A stretch of 64,000 nt of DNA, taken from assembly GCA_019186985.1 (NCBI GenBank), contig JABARQ010000008.1, positions 920 through 64,919 of the forward strand, in the 5' to 3' direction. Positions 8,727-18,800 of this stretch are shown here, piece by piece. This DNA is from Prosthecobacter sp. GTDB taxonomy: Bacteria > Verrucomicrobiota > Verrucomicrobiia > Verrucomicrobiales > Verrucomicrobiaceae. The notes under the pieces were generated by a model, which saw only the letters and a program-made list of their open reading frames with translations, was not told the DNA's origin and did no database searches. The position numbers and the translations under genes were made by a program. Every line of letters begins with the position of its first letter. Position 1 is the first letter of the stretch.

Positions 8727-11700
8727 ATGCTCACCCATCTCATCACGCTCGCCATGCGGCACCGGGCCGCTGTGCCGCTCGCGACGCTCATCTTGATCGG
8801 CGTTGGCACTTGGTCGGCCATTCATCTGCCGATTGATGCCGTGCCGGACATCACGAACCCGCAGGTGCAGATCAACACCGCCGTCAATGCGCTGGCACCC
8901 GAGGAGATCGAAAAACTCGTCTCCTTCCCGATTGAGAGCGAGATGGCGGGCCTGCCGCAGATGGTGGAGCTGCGCTCGCTGTCCAAGTTCGGCCTCTCGC
9001 AGGTCACGATGGTCTTTGCGGACGACGTGGACATCTACCGCACGCGCCAGCTCGTCACCGAGCGCCTGCAAAGCGTGCTCGATGAACTCCCGCCCGGCCT
9101 CACGCCCAAGCTCGCGCCTGTCGCCACCGGCCTCGGCGAAATCTTCTACTACAGTCTCGATTACACCGCAGACGCCGCGAACAAGCCCGCCACCCGCGAG
9201 GAGCAGCTCATGGCCCTCGCGCAAATCCAAGAATACCAAGTGAAGCCGCTGCTGCGAGGCACGCCCGGTGTCGCGGAGGTCAATACGAGCGGCGGTTATC
9301 AGCGGCAGATCGTCATCCAGCCTGATCCCGCACGCCTCGCCGCACGCGGCATGTCGCTCGACATTCTGGCGGAGATCATCGAGCAAAACACCCGCAACGC
9401 GGGCGGCGGCTACGTCGAGATCGGCGGCGAGCAGCTCATCATCCGCGCCACCAGCCGCGTGAATGACATCGGGCAAATCCTCGCCATCCCGCTCAAGTTC
9501 GCAGGCGGTGTGAAGCCCATCCTGCTCAGCGAAGTCGCCACCGTCAGCATCGGCAGCGCCTTCCGCACCGGCGCATCGACGGATGATGGCAGCGAAGCCC
9601 TCATCGGAGCCACCATCATGCTCGCAGGTGAAAATTCGCGCCTCGTCGCCCAGGCCGTGCGGGCAAAGCTCGCCGAGATACAGCCGAAGCTCCCGCAAGG
9701 TATCGTGATCCGTGCTTTGTATGATCGCAGTGATCTTGTCAGCCGCACCATCGCCACGGTGGAGAAAAATTTGGCTGAGGGTGCCTTGCTCGTCGTCGTC
9801 GTTCTCTTTGCGCTGCTTGGCAATTTCCGCGCCGCCTTCATCGTCGCCCTCGTCATCCCCCTTTCCATGCTCTTTGCCATGACTGGCATGGTGCGCTGGC
9901 ACATCAGCGGAAACTTGATGAGCCTCGGTGCCATCGACTTCGGCCTCATCATTGATGGCGCGGTCGTCATGGTGGAAAACATCGTGCGGCATCTTGGCGA
10001 GCGACAGCACGCGCTGGGCCGCAGGCTCACCGTCAGCGAGCGCACCGAGGAAGTGCTCAAATCGGCCAAAGAAGTCGCCAACCCGATGTTTTTCGGCGTG
10101 CTCATCATCACCGTCGTCTATGTGCCCATCCTCGCGTTGCAAGGCATCGAGGGGAAAATGTTCAAGCCCATGGCGCTCGTCGTCATGCTCGCGCTCGGCG
10201 GTTCGCTCGTGCTCGCTGTCACCTTGATGCCCGTGCTGTGCTCCTACCTGCTTGGCGGGAAGATTCAGGAGAAAGACAACTGGCTCGTCACCCTCACGAA
10301 GCGCCTCTACACGCCGCTGCTGCGCTTTGGCCTGCGGTTCAAGGTGCTCATCGTGCTGCCTATGCTCGTGCTCTTTGGCTCCTCGCTCTGGGTCTTCTCA
10401 CGCCTCGGCTCCGAGTTCATCCCGCAGCTTGATGAGGGCGATTTCGCCTTCCAGCTCATCCGCAGCAGCAGCGCCGGTTTGTCCTCCTCGCTTGATTTGC
10501 AAAAGCAAAGCGAGGCCGTCATCCGCCGCGACTTCCCGGAGGTAAAAGAAATGTTCTCCCGCATCGGCACCGCCGAGATCGCCACCGATCCCATGAACCC
10601 CAACGTGGCCGACACCTACCTCATGCTCACGCCGCGTGACCAGTGGCGGCAAGAGAACGGCAAGCCCATCAGCAAGGAGCACCTCGGCGAACTCATGCGG
10701 AAAGCGCTGCTCGATCAAGTCCCCGGCCAAAACATTCTCGTCACCCAGCCCATCCAGATGCGCTTCAACGAGATCATGGCCGGAGCACGCGCCGACCTGG
10801 TATGCAAAATCTTTGGCGACAGCTACGACGAACTCGAACGCCTCGCTGGCGAAGTGCGCACCGCGATCACCGCCATCCCCGGCGGCGGTGAAACCGAGTT
10901 CGACAGCATCGGCAAAAATCCCATGATCGAAATCCAGCCCGACCGCGAGGCCATGCGCAAGTTCAACGTCCACGCCGATGAATTGAACCGCCTCATTGAA
11001 ACCGCCCTCGCTGGAACGGAGGTCGGCCTCGTCATCGAAGGCAACCGGCGCAGCCCCATCGTCGTCCGCCTCGGCGAAGACCGCCGCAGCGACCTCGAAG
11101 GCATCAAACGCCTCGCCTTGCGCACCGAAGACGGCGGAATGCTCGCCCTCGGCCAAGTCGCCAAAATCGTCCTCGTGCCGCAGCCCGTGCAGATCGCCCG
11201 TGAGGATGCCCAGCGCCGCGTCAGCATCCTCATCAACGTGCGAGGCCGCGACACCGAAGGCTTCGTGCAGGAGGCCACCCAGGCCATCCATGACAAAGTA
11301 AAATTCCCCGACGGCTACTACTTCGAGTTCGGCGGCCAGTTCAAAAACCTCCAGGAAGCCAAGGCCCGGCTCATGATCGTCGTCCCGCTCGCGCTCGCCT
11401 TGATCTTCGTGCTCATCTTCCTCAGCTTCGGCTCATTCAGGCAAGCCACGCTCATCTTCATGTGTGTCCCGCTCGCCGTCACCGGCGGCATCTTTGCGCT
11501 CTATCTGCGCGGCATGCCCTTCACCATCAGCGCCGCTGTCGGCTTCATCGCCTTGAGCGGCATCGCTGTCCTCAACGGCATCATGCTCATTAGCTACATC
11601 AACCAACTGCGCACCGAAGGCCGCGAAGTGCGCGAAGCAGTCGTCGAAGGCACCCTCACTCGATTGCGCCCCAAGCTCATGACCGCCCTCGTCGCCAGTC

Positions 11701-11858
11701 TCGGCTTCGTCCCGATGGCGATTGCCACTGGCGCGGGTGCCGAAGTCCAGCGCCCCATTGCCACCGTCGTCATCGGCGGCATCCTCACCTCCACTTTCCT
11801 CACCCTGCTCGTCGTGCCTGTGCTCTACGACTGGATTGAACGAAAAACCAAAACCTGA
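8727..11858 (+). CDS. czcA: Heavy-metal RND pump, CzcA-like
   Basis: 1043 residues, the normal size of CzcA/CusA inner-membrane pumps. TM1 is near residues 12-30, two large periplasmic loops follow, and TM2-6 and TM8-12 flank them. The TM4 motif reads DFG-x3-DGA-x4-EN near residue 407, the arrangement reported for divalent-cation (Zn/Co/Cd) exporters. It uses the proton gradient to move metal from the periplasm or cytoplasm to the outer-membrane duct. It is 9 bp from the adaptor gene. Its last 66 bp are repeated at 12201-12266 beyond an inserted ynfA. Confidence 0.9.
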   Translation: MLTHLITLAMRHRAAVPLATLILIGVGTWSAIHLPIDAVPDITNPQVQINTAVNALAPEEIEKLVSFPIESEMAGLPQMVELRSLSKFGLSQVTMVFADDVDIYRTRQLVTERLQSVLDELPPGLTPKLAPVATGLGEIFYYSLDYTADAANKPATREEQLMALAQIQEYQVKPLLRGTPGVAEVNTSGGYQRQIVIQPDPARLAARGMSLDILAEIIEQNTRNAGGGYVEIGGEQLIIRATSRVNDIGQILAIPLKFAGGVKPILLSEVATVSIGSAFRTGASTDDGSEALIGATIMLAGENSRLVAQAVRAKLAEIQPKLPQGIVIRALYDRSDLVSRTIATVEKNLAEGALLVVVVLFALLGNFRAAFIVALVIPLSMLFAMTGMVRWHISGNLMSLGAIDFGLIIDGAVVMVENIVRHLGERQHALGRRLTVSERTEEVLKSAKEVANPMFFGVLIITVVYVPILALQGIEGKMFKPMALVVMLALGGSLVLAVTLMPVLCSYLLGGKIQEKDNWLVTLTKRLYTPLLRFGLRFKVLIVLPMLVLFGSSLWVFSRLGSEFIPQLDEGDFAFQLIRSSSAGLSSSLDLQKQSEAVIRRDFPEVKEMFSRIGTAEIATDPMNPNVADTYLMLTPRDQWRQENGKPISKEHLGELMRKALLDQVPGQNILVTQPIQMRFNEIMAGARADLVCKIFGDSYDELERLAGEVRTAITAIPGGGETEFDSIGKNPMIEIQPDREAMRKFNVHADELNRLIETALAGTEVGLVIEGNRRSPIVVRLGEDRRSDLEGIKRLALRTEDGGMLALGQVAKIVLVPQPVQIAREDAQRRVSILINVRGRDTEGFVQEATQAIHDKVKFPDGYYFEFGGQFKNLQEAKARLMIVVPLALALIFVLIFLSFGSFRQATLIFMCVPLAVTGGIFALYLRGMPFTISAAVGFIALSGIAVLNGIMLISYINQLRTEGREVREAVVEGTLTRLRPKLMTALVASLGFVPMAIATGAGAEVQRPIATVVIGGILTSTFLTLLVVPVLYDWIERKTKT
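11786..11851. repeat. 66-bp direct repeat, copy 1
   Basis: The 3' end of the pump gene, repeated without mismatch at 12201-12266 (offset 415 bp). The two copies bracket the ynfA-like gene. Confidence 0.95.
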
Positions 11859-11871
11859 CTGAAACCACCGC

Positions 11872-12196
11872 GTGAAAATCTTTCTTCTATTCCTGCTCAC
11901 CGCCATTGCGGAGATTGTTGGCTGCTATGCCATGTATGCCGTGCTGAGGCTTGGACGCACATCTGCCTGGTTCACTGTGGCAGCCGTCTTCCTCGCCCTT
12001 TTCGCCTGGTTGCTTACCCTTCATCCCGTGGAGGGAGCCGGGGCGGGTCTATGCGGCCTACGGCGGCGTTTACATCGCCGCGTCGCTGCTATGGCTTTGG
12101 GCTGTTGAAGGACAGACTCCCGGTGTCTGGGACATTTCCGGTGCCTCCCTTTGTCTGCTTGGCGCGGGCATCATCATGTTGGCTCCTCGAACCTGA
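11872..12196 (+). pseudogene. ynfA: Frameshifted ynfA (UPF0060 small membrane protein)
   Basis: The first frame (GTG start, CA-rich leader) gives TM1-2 of a YnfA protein up to [11 protein letters not shown]; the conserved continuation [18 protein letters not shown] lies in the next frame and runs to the stop at 12196. Joining them needs removal of one base in the G/C run at about 12037-12048. An intact protein would have about 108 residues and four membrane segments. The family resembles small multidrug-type transporters. It may be a decayed gene, a sequencing error, or (less likely) programmed frameshifting. It is enclosed by a 66-bp direct repeat of the pump gene's tail. Confidence 0.85.
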
Positions 12197-12200
12197 CAGC

Positions 12201-12266
12201 CACCTCCACTTTCCTCACCCTGCTCGTCGTGCCTGTGCTCTACGACTGGATTGAACGAAAAACCAA
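12201..12266. repeat. 66-bp direct repeat, copy 2
   Basis: Identical to 11786-11851. It has no start codon of its own, so it is a relic of the pump gene's end. Directly after it comes the leader of the next gene, which suggests that gene originally followed the pump gene. Confidence 0.95.
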
Positions 12267-12284
12267 CGCCCCAACAAACACACC

Positions 12285-12722
12285 ATGAAAACACTGCTCC
12301 ACCTCGTCACCCTCATCGCCCTCGCCACCGGCACCCTCTTCGCCGCCGAGGCCAAAGTCAAAGCCGGCCCCCGCAAAGGCCTCATCCTCGACCTCGACGG
12401 CAAACAAGCCGAGTTCTTCGTCGAGAAAGACCGCACCATCAGCATCGCCGTCTATGACCCCGCCATGAAGCCCCAAGCCGCCACCACGGAGGTCATCACC
12501 GCCACCGCCGAGGCCCCGAGCGGCAAAGCCAAGATCGAGTTCGAGAAGAAAGGCGACCTCCTCGTCTCCAAAACCAAGCTCCCCGAAGGCGAAGGCTACC
12601 AAGTTGTCCTCCAGGCCAAGTCCACCCCCGAAGCCAAGACCAAGAACTTCCGCATCAAGCTGGAACTCCACACCTGCAAAGAGTGCGGCAACCCCGAGTA
12701 CGCCTGCACCTGCGACGAGTGA
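12285..12722 (+). CDS. Exported putative metal-binding protein with CxxC-CTC tail
   Basis: 145 residues with a cleavable signal peptide (to about AAEAK). The body is beta-rich, starting with KAGPRKGLILDLDGKQAEF. The C-terminus has CKECGNPEYACTC, a cluster of four cysteines fit for Cu, Zn or Cd. It is a clear homologue of 19781-20257, which follows the second RND pump in the same way, so both may be periplasmic metal chaperones of their pumps. The leader is CA-rich without a Shine-Dalgarno. Confidence 0.78.
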   Translation: MKTLLHLVTLIALATGTLFAAEAKVKAGPRKGLILDLDGKQAEFFVEKDRTISIAVYDPAMKPQAATTEVITATAEAPSGKAKIEFEKKGDLLVSKTKLPEGEGYQVVLQAKSTPEAKTKNFRIKLELHTCKECGNPEYACTCDE

Positions 12723-12739
12723 TTCACCCGCTCGAAAGC

Positions 12740-12766
12740 TCCTGATTCCAAGCTCTGGGATCAGGA
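12740..12766 (+). terminator. Hairpin after the first RND operon
   Basis: TCCTGATTCCA pairs with TGGGATCAGGA (11 bp with one G-T pair, 5-nt loop), starting 18 bp after the stop of the 12285 gene. Only a weak T-run follows. Confidence 0.55.
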
Positions 12767-12818
12767 ACTTCAAATTAAAATTGAATAATGCCTCCATCGG
12801 ATCATCTTAAAGCCGTTC

Positions 12819-13268
12819 ATGACCTTTCTCCGCAAACGCATCCTCACCACGCTGGCCGTTTTGGTCGTGGCGTGCGCGCAGGTGTTTGGGATGCAGCGCG
12901 GTTACATCTGTGACCATGGGGACTCATCTCTCGAAACGAAGGCTGAGCATTGCCATCGAGTGCAGGATGACGGTCACGAGCATGAGGTTCCCTGCGAGGA
13001 CTCCCCCGACAACGAGTGCGATGGCAAGGGAGAGAAAGAGCACCACCAACCCTTGGCTGTCGATCTTCAGTCTTCTACGGCGAACCAGACGCTCGCTTTT
13101 GTGCCTACCTTCGTCGCAGTGCTGATTGCCGAAGCTCCCGTATATCCTTGGGAGCTGATTCAGACTCTCGCTGAGAACGACCGATTGAAGATGCCCCTGG
13201 ACACCGGGGGAGAGAGTCCGCCATCTGCCGCTGTGCAGGTGGCACGTTGCATGGTGATTTTGGTTTGA
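12819..13268 (+). CDS. Exported His/Cys-rich protein at the head of the second RND operon
   Basis: 149 residues: signal peptide to about residue 24, then an acidic, His/Cys-rich part (ICDHGDS, HCHRVQDDGHEHEVPC, KEHHQP), then a more hydrophobic C-terminal half ending in CMVILV. Suited to binding metal in the periplasm. It lies 114 bp before the second CzcC-like gene, as 6214 does before the first and 32816 before the third. No named family recognised. Confidence 0.72.
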   Translation: MTFLRKRILTTLAVLVVACAQVFGMQRGYICDHGDSSLETKAEHCHRVQDDGHEHEVPCEDSPDNECDGKGEKEHHQPLAVDLQSSTANQTLAFVPTFVAVLIAEAPVYPWELIQTLAENDRLKMPLDTGGESPPSAAVQVARCMVILV

Positions 13269-13382
13269 GGCAGGCCGCCAGCGCCGCCGTCCACGACTGA
13301 CGGCTGAGGCGCACTGGCGACCCTTTTGCAATTCCTGGCCTGGCATGTCCACGCCTGCAAACCTCAACCCACCACCCTTCCC

Positions 13383-14666
13383 ATGCTTCGCTCCATCTCT
13401 CTGACTTTCTCACTGTTCGCGACGGCTGTTTCATCTGCCCCAGCCCTCACACTTTCCCTTTCTGACATCGGGCCGCGTGTCCGCGCAGCTCACCCCACTT
13501 TGAAAGCCGCCCGACTGGCCGTGGAGGAGGCTCGCGGTCGCCAGCTTGGTGCCGGACGGCTCTCAAATCCCACGGTCGGCTTGGATTCGCGCAATGAAAC
13601 ATTCCTCTCGCCAGGCGAGGTCATGGTTTCGCTCGATCAATCGTTCCCCATCACCAGGCGCTTGCGGCTGGAGAAGCAGCTCACCACGCAGCTCGTCACC
13701 GCAGCAGAGCTGGAGGTGAGGGATGCCGAGCGACGTTTGATTTCTGATGCGCAGACCTTGGCGGTGCAGATTCTCGCCATCGAGCAGCAACGTGGTTTGC
13801 GCCAGCAACAGACGGCGCTGGCGACGAAGCTCTCCGAGTTTGTGCAAGGCCGGGCTAAAGCAGGCGAACTCTCCGCGCTGGATGCCGCACAGGCCCAAGT
13901 GGACGCACAGCGCCTCATCGTGGAAGCCCGCAAGCTCGAAGGCGAGAGCCGCAGCTTGTTGGGCACCCTCAAGCCCATGCTGAACCTTGATCCCGATGAA
14001 TCGCTGTCGATCTCCGGTGCCCTCCCAGAGATGGGCGTGCCCGGCAAAGGTGCTAGCTGGATGATGCGGGCCGACTATCAGCTCGCAGAGGCCAAGGTCA
14101 TCGCTTCTCAAACCGACATCAGCCTCGCCAAAGCCAATAAGTGGCAGGACGTGAGCGCTGGCATCTTCGCCGGGCCAGAGTATCAAAATGCCTCGGGCGA
14201 TGATCGACGAACCAATGGCGTGATCGGTTTCCGCATCTCGCTTCCACTGCCGTTCTGGAACAAGAACGAGGGGCAGATCGCCGAGAAAACCGCCGCCGCA
14301 GAGCGGGTGCGCCTGGAGCAGGCGGCGCTCGCCAAGCAAATCCGCAGTGATGCGGAGAATGCGCGGAAAGACATGCAAAGCAGCTATGATCTCGCCCACG
14401 AGACCCGCGACAAGCTGCTGCCGCTCGTGATCGAGCAGACCGGCAAGCTGGAGAAAGCCTACGAGAGCGGCCAGACCGATCTCCTCACCATCCTCCGCGC
14501 CCGCGAGCAACGCCTGCAACTGGAAGCCGCCGCGCTGGATGCCGTGCGTGACTTTCACCTCGCCCGCATCCGCTACGAGACCGCCATCGGGAAACACGCA
14601 CCCGCCAGTGTGCCCGCCGCAACGCCTGCGCCAAAGCCCGTCACACCCACATCCACACGCCGCTAA
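13383..14666 (+). CDS. Outer-membrane efflux protein, CzcC family
   Basis: 427 residues from ATG 13383, chosen because a signal peptide starts there. Two OEP repeats are visible, with the characteristic GFRISLPLPFWNKNEGQ in the second half. It is the outer-membrane duct for the second RND pump and stands 18 bp before the adaptor gene. Family assignment is firm; the metal is not shown by the sequence. Confidence 0.88.
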   Translation: MLRSISLTFSLFATAVSSAPALTLSLSDIGPRVRAAHPTLKAARLAVEEARGRQLGAGRLSNPTVGLDSRNETFLSPGEVMVSLDQSFPITRRLRLEKQLTTQLVTAAELEVRDAERRLISDAQTLAVQILAIEQQRGLRQQQTALATKLSEFVQGRAKAGELSALDAAQAQVDAQRLIVEARKLEGESRSLLGTLKPMLNLDPDESLSISGALPEMGVPGKGASWMMRADYQLAEAKVIASQTDISLAKANKWQDVSAGIFAGPEYQNASGDDRRTNGVIGFRISLPLPFWNKNEGQIAEKTAAAERVRLEQAALAKQIRSDAENARKDMQSSYDLAHETRDKLLPLVIEQTGKLEKAYESGQTDLLTILRAREQRLQLEAAALDAVRDFHLARIRYETAIGKHAPASVPAATPAPKPVTPTSTRR

Positions 14667-14684
14667 CCCATTCCCCGATTGAAC

Positions 14685-15857
14685 ATGAAACGATCCCTTG
14701 TCCCTCTCTTTCTGCTCCTGGCCTGCTCCGGCCTCTCCCATGCCGCCGAAGACGCCAAACGCGCGGCCAACACCGTCGTGCTGGATGAAACCGGCGTGAA
14801 AAACCTCCGCATCGAAACCGTCGAGGTCGAGGAAACCGACTTCGAGGCCACCATCTTCTCGCTGGGCCGCATCGAGGCCATTCCCAGCAAAATCGCCGCT
14901 GTCAGCAGCCGCATTCCAGGCCGCATCATTGAGTTGAAAGTGTCGCCTGGAGACACCGTGAAGCTGGGCGATGAAGTCGCGAAGGTGGAAAGCCGTCAGC
15001 CCGGTGATCCACCACCCGTGATTTCTCTCAAAGCCCCGCTGGCGGGCCTCGTCACCCATGTGGATGCGCGTCTCGGCGATCCGATTGATCCTGAAAAGGC
15101 CATGCTGGAAATCACCGACCTCAGCGAAGTCTATGCCGTGGCCCGTGTGCCAGAGCACCAGGCCGGACGCATGAAGCCGGGCACGGTGGCGCACATCAAG
15201 GTGGCCGCGCTGCCGAATGAGAAGTTTGACGGCGAGCTGCTGCGTTTTGGCACCAGCGCGGACAAGGCCAGCGGCACCATTGATGCCATCTTTCGCCTGC
15301 CAAACACCGGCGGGCAGCTCCGCGCCGACATGCGGGCGGAGTTCAGCATCGTCATGAGCAAGCGCAGCAACGTGGTCAGCGTGCCGCGTGCTGCTTTGCA
15401 GGGCGAAGGCGGGAACCGCTTCGTCTATGTGAAGGACTTCGATCTGCCGAACGCCTTCGTGAAAACCCTCGTCACCGTGGGCGAGATCAATGACCGCTTT
15501 GTCGAGATCACCAACGGCCTGCTGCCTGCGGATGAGGTCGTCACTCGCGGTGCCTACTCGCTCTCCTTCGCCGGAGCCAGCAGCGTCTCGCTCAAGGAAG
15601 CGCTGGATGCCGCCCACGGCCACGAACACGCCGCCGACGGCTCCGAACTCACGCCGGAGAAGAAAGCCGCGATGGAAGGTAAAAAAGGCGGCGGAGACGG
15701 ACATGGACACGATGAGGAAGAAGGTGCCAGCCCGCTGTGGAAGTATGCCACGGGCGTTTTGTTCGTGCTCCTGCTGCTTTCCATCTTCACCAAGAAAAAC
15801 CGTGGTGACGAAGCCGAGGCTCCCGCCCCGAAACCCGCTGAAAAGGAGGCTGCGTAA
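14685..15857 (+). CDS. czcB: RND periplasmic adaptor, CzcB-like
   Basis: 390 residues from ATG 14685. Signal peptide (to about SHAA), barrel-sandwich half-motifs (AVSSRIPGRIIELKVSPGD and LKAPLAGLVTHVDARLGD), beta-barrel and membrane-proximal domains, then a His-rich acidic stretch (HGHEHA; DGHGHDEEE) and an unusual C-terminal membrane helix at about residues 350-370. The adaptor is therefore anchored at its C-terminus as well as by its normal contacts. The hairpin seems short. It links the duct (13383) with the pump (15861), which begins 3 bp after its stop. Confidence 0.87.
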   Translation: MKRSLVPLFLLLACSGLSHAAEDAKRAANTVVLDETGVKNLRIETVEVEETDFEATIFSLGRIEAIPSKIAAVSSRIPGRIIELKVSPGDTVKLGDEVAKVESRQPGDPPPVISLKAPLAGLVTHVDARLGDPIDPEKAMLEITDLSEVYAVARVPEHQAGRMKPGTVAHIKVAALPNEKFDGELLRFGTSADKASGTIDAIFRLPNTGGQLRADMRAEFSIVMSKRSNVVSVPRAALQGEGGNRFVYVKDFDLPNAFVKTLVTVGEINDRFVEITNGLLPADEVVTRGAYSLSFAGASSVSLKEALDAAHGHEHAADGSELTPEKKAAMEGKKGGGDGHGHDEEEGASPLWKYATGVLFVLLLLSIFTKKNRGDEAEAPAPKPAEKEAA

Positions 15858-15860
15858 CCC

Positions 15861-18800
15861 ATGCTCAACAAAATGATCCATTGGGCGCTCGCCAGCCGGG
15901 CGCTCATCATCGGAGCCGCGCTCATCCTCATGGTGATGGGCTTGAAGACGGCCACGGAACTGCCCGTGGAGGTGCTGCCAGACCTCACCAAGCCCACCGT
16001 CATCATCCTGACGGAAGCCCCCGGCCTTGCGCCGGAGGAAGTCGAGACGCGCGTCACTCAACCCATTGAAACCGCCTTGATGGGCGTGGCGGGCCTCACA
16101 CGACTGCGCTCGAACTCCGACGTGGCGCTCTCGCTCGTCTATGCCGAGTTCGGCTGGGACATGGACATCTATCGGGCGCGTATGTTTGTGCAGGAGCGCT
16201 TGCAGGCTGCCCGTGGTCAGCTTCCTGACGGAGTTCAGCCGTTCATGACGCCCGTGGCCTCGCTGATGGGCGAGATTCTTCTCGTCGGCGTGCGCTCCAC
16301 CATCAAAGAAGGAGAGCCGGGCTACCTCCCGCCACGCGAGGTGCGTTCGCTGGCAGACTGGACGATCATGCGCCGGTTGAAAAGCGTTCCAGGCATCGCT
16401 GAAATCCTCAACATGGGCGGCGGGGTGAAGCGCATTGAGATTCAGCCCGACCCCTACAAGATGCAGGCCAATGGCGTCAGCTTTGACGAGCTGGAACAGG
16501 CCGCCACAGAGGCCGCCAACACCACGACAGGCGGCTTCATCAACACCGGCCCGACGGAGATCATGGTGCGCAATCTCGCCATGACCGTCGAACTCGACGA
16601 CATCGCCCGCACCGTCATCAAGAAGGTCAATGACCGCCCCATCTCTATCGGCGACGTGGCGGAAGTCGTCTGGGGCATCGAACCCATGCGCGGCGATGCC
16701 ACCGTGAGCGTTGCTCCGGAAAAATCCGCCACCTACGGCGTCATCATGTCCATCACCAAGGCTCCCGGCTTCGACACACGAAAGCTCACCGAGCAGATCA
16801 AAGCCGCGCTGGATGAACTCAAGCCCACCTTCCCGCAAGGCGTGGAAACCACGCTGCTGTTCCAGCAAAAGGACTTCATCGACAATGCCATCGGCAATCT
16901 CACCGAAGCCATTCGTGATGGGGCCATCATGGTCACGATCATTCTGTTTCTGTTCCTGCTGAACTTCCGCACGACCTTCATCACCCTCATGGCCATGCCG
17001 CTCTCCTTCGGCATCACCATGCTGGTCTTCAAGGGGTTCGACATTAGCGTGAACTCCATGACCCTCGGCGGCCTCGCCGTCGCCATCGGCATGGTCGTGG
17101 ATGATGCCATCGTGGATGTGGAAAACGTTTTCCGCCGACTGCGAGAAAACGCGGCGCTCGCTCAGCCGCAGCCACGCCTGCAAGTCATCGCCAGAGCCTC
17201 CGGCGAAGTGCGAAACTCCATCCTCTACGCCACGGTGCTCATCATCCTGGTGTTCCTGCCTCTGCTCGGCCTCACCGGAGTCGAGGGCAAGCTCTTCGCC
17301 CCCATCGCCATCGCCACGATCATTTCGATGATGGCGTCGTTCGTCGTCTCCCTCACCGCCATCCCGGTGCTGTGCTCCTTTTTGCTGAATCCAAAGGCAG
17401 GTCATGAGCACAAAGACGGCTTCGTCGCCCGGCTGATGAAGAAAACACTGGAGCACACCTTGCTACGCTTTGCTCTGAGTCAGCCGCTGCTGGTTCTTGC
17501 AATCGCACTCACCCTGCTAGTCGGGGCGTTCTCGTTGTATCCGAAAATGAACAAGGACTTCCTGCCCAAGTTCCAGGAGGAGACCGCCCTCGTCGCCGCC
17601 ACCGCTGCGCCAGGCACCTCGCTGGAGGAGATGAATAAAATCTCCGATGTCATCGAGCAGCAGATCCTCTCCGTGCCAGAGGTGCGCAAAGTGGGCCGTC
17701 GTCTCGGTCGTGCCGAGCGTGGTGATCACGTCGTTCCTGTGAGCACCGCCGAGTTTGACGTGGACTTCCGCGATCCCGCTGAAGAAGGCTCGCACGGAGG
17801 AGGCAAAGGCCGCAATCGCAAAGACATCCTGGCCGACATTTCTGCCAAGCTCAAAACCGTGCCCGGCGTCTTCGCCGTCGTCAGCGGCCCACTGGCCGAC
17901 CGCATCGGCCACATGATGAGCGGCGTGTCTGCCCCTGTCGCCATAAAGATTTTCGGCCCTGATCTCGACAAGCTGCGCCAGATCGGCATCGAAATCCAAA
18001 CCATCGCCAAGAGCATTCCTGGCTTTGAAGACTGCAAGCTCGACCAAACCTCATCCATCCCGCAGCTCCGCATTGAGGCCGACCGTGATCGCGCCAAAGC
18101 CTACGGTATCGCACCTGGCAAGCTCAACGATCAGCTCTCCGCTTTGATCGGCGGCAAAGAGGTCGCCGAGTTGCGTGAAGGGCAGCGAGCCGTAAATCTC
18201 GTCACGCGGCTGCCCATCGAGTGGCGCGACTCGCCAGACAAAATCGCCGAGCTGCCCATCGAGGCTGGTGACGGCCAGCACATCCCGCTTTCCCTCGTCG
18301 CTGATGTGCGTGAGGCCAAGGGGCCGAACGTCATCTTCCGCGAGGCATCTCAGCGCCGCTTTGCCCTCGCCATCAAGCCCACCGTGCAGGACGTGTCTAA
18401 CCTCGTCGTCAAGCTGCGGGATGAAGTCACCGAGAAGGTGAAAATGCCCGAAGGCTACTTCATCACCTTCGAGGGCGAGTTTCAGGCGCAAAAAGAAGCC
18501 ACCGAACGCATCGCCATTTTCTCGAGCATGATCTTCGTCGTCATCTTCTTCATGCTCTTCAGCTACTTCAAGAGCGCCTCCCTGGCCCTGCAAGTGCTGG
18601 TGAACATTCCGCTCGCCCTCATGGGCGGCCTTGCCTTCACCTACTTGAAGCTGAACAACATCAGCATCGCCACCTTGGTCGGCTTCATCGCCGTAGGCGG
18701 AGTCGCTGCGCGAAACGGCATCATGATGATCAGCCACTACCTGCACCTCATGCGGCATGAAGGAGAAGGCTTTAACCGCAAGATGATCGTGCGCGGCACC

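Noticed and set aside
13563-17456. Open minus-strand frame of 1297 codons across czcC, czcB and the RND gene
   Set aside because: It is opposite three genes with clear family motifs and has the skewed His/Asp/Gly/Glu make-up of a GC-rich shadow frame.
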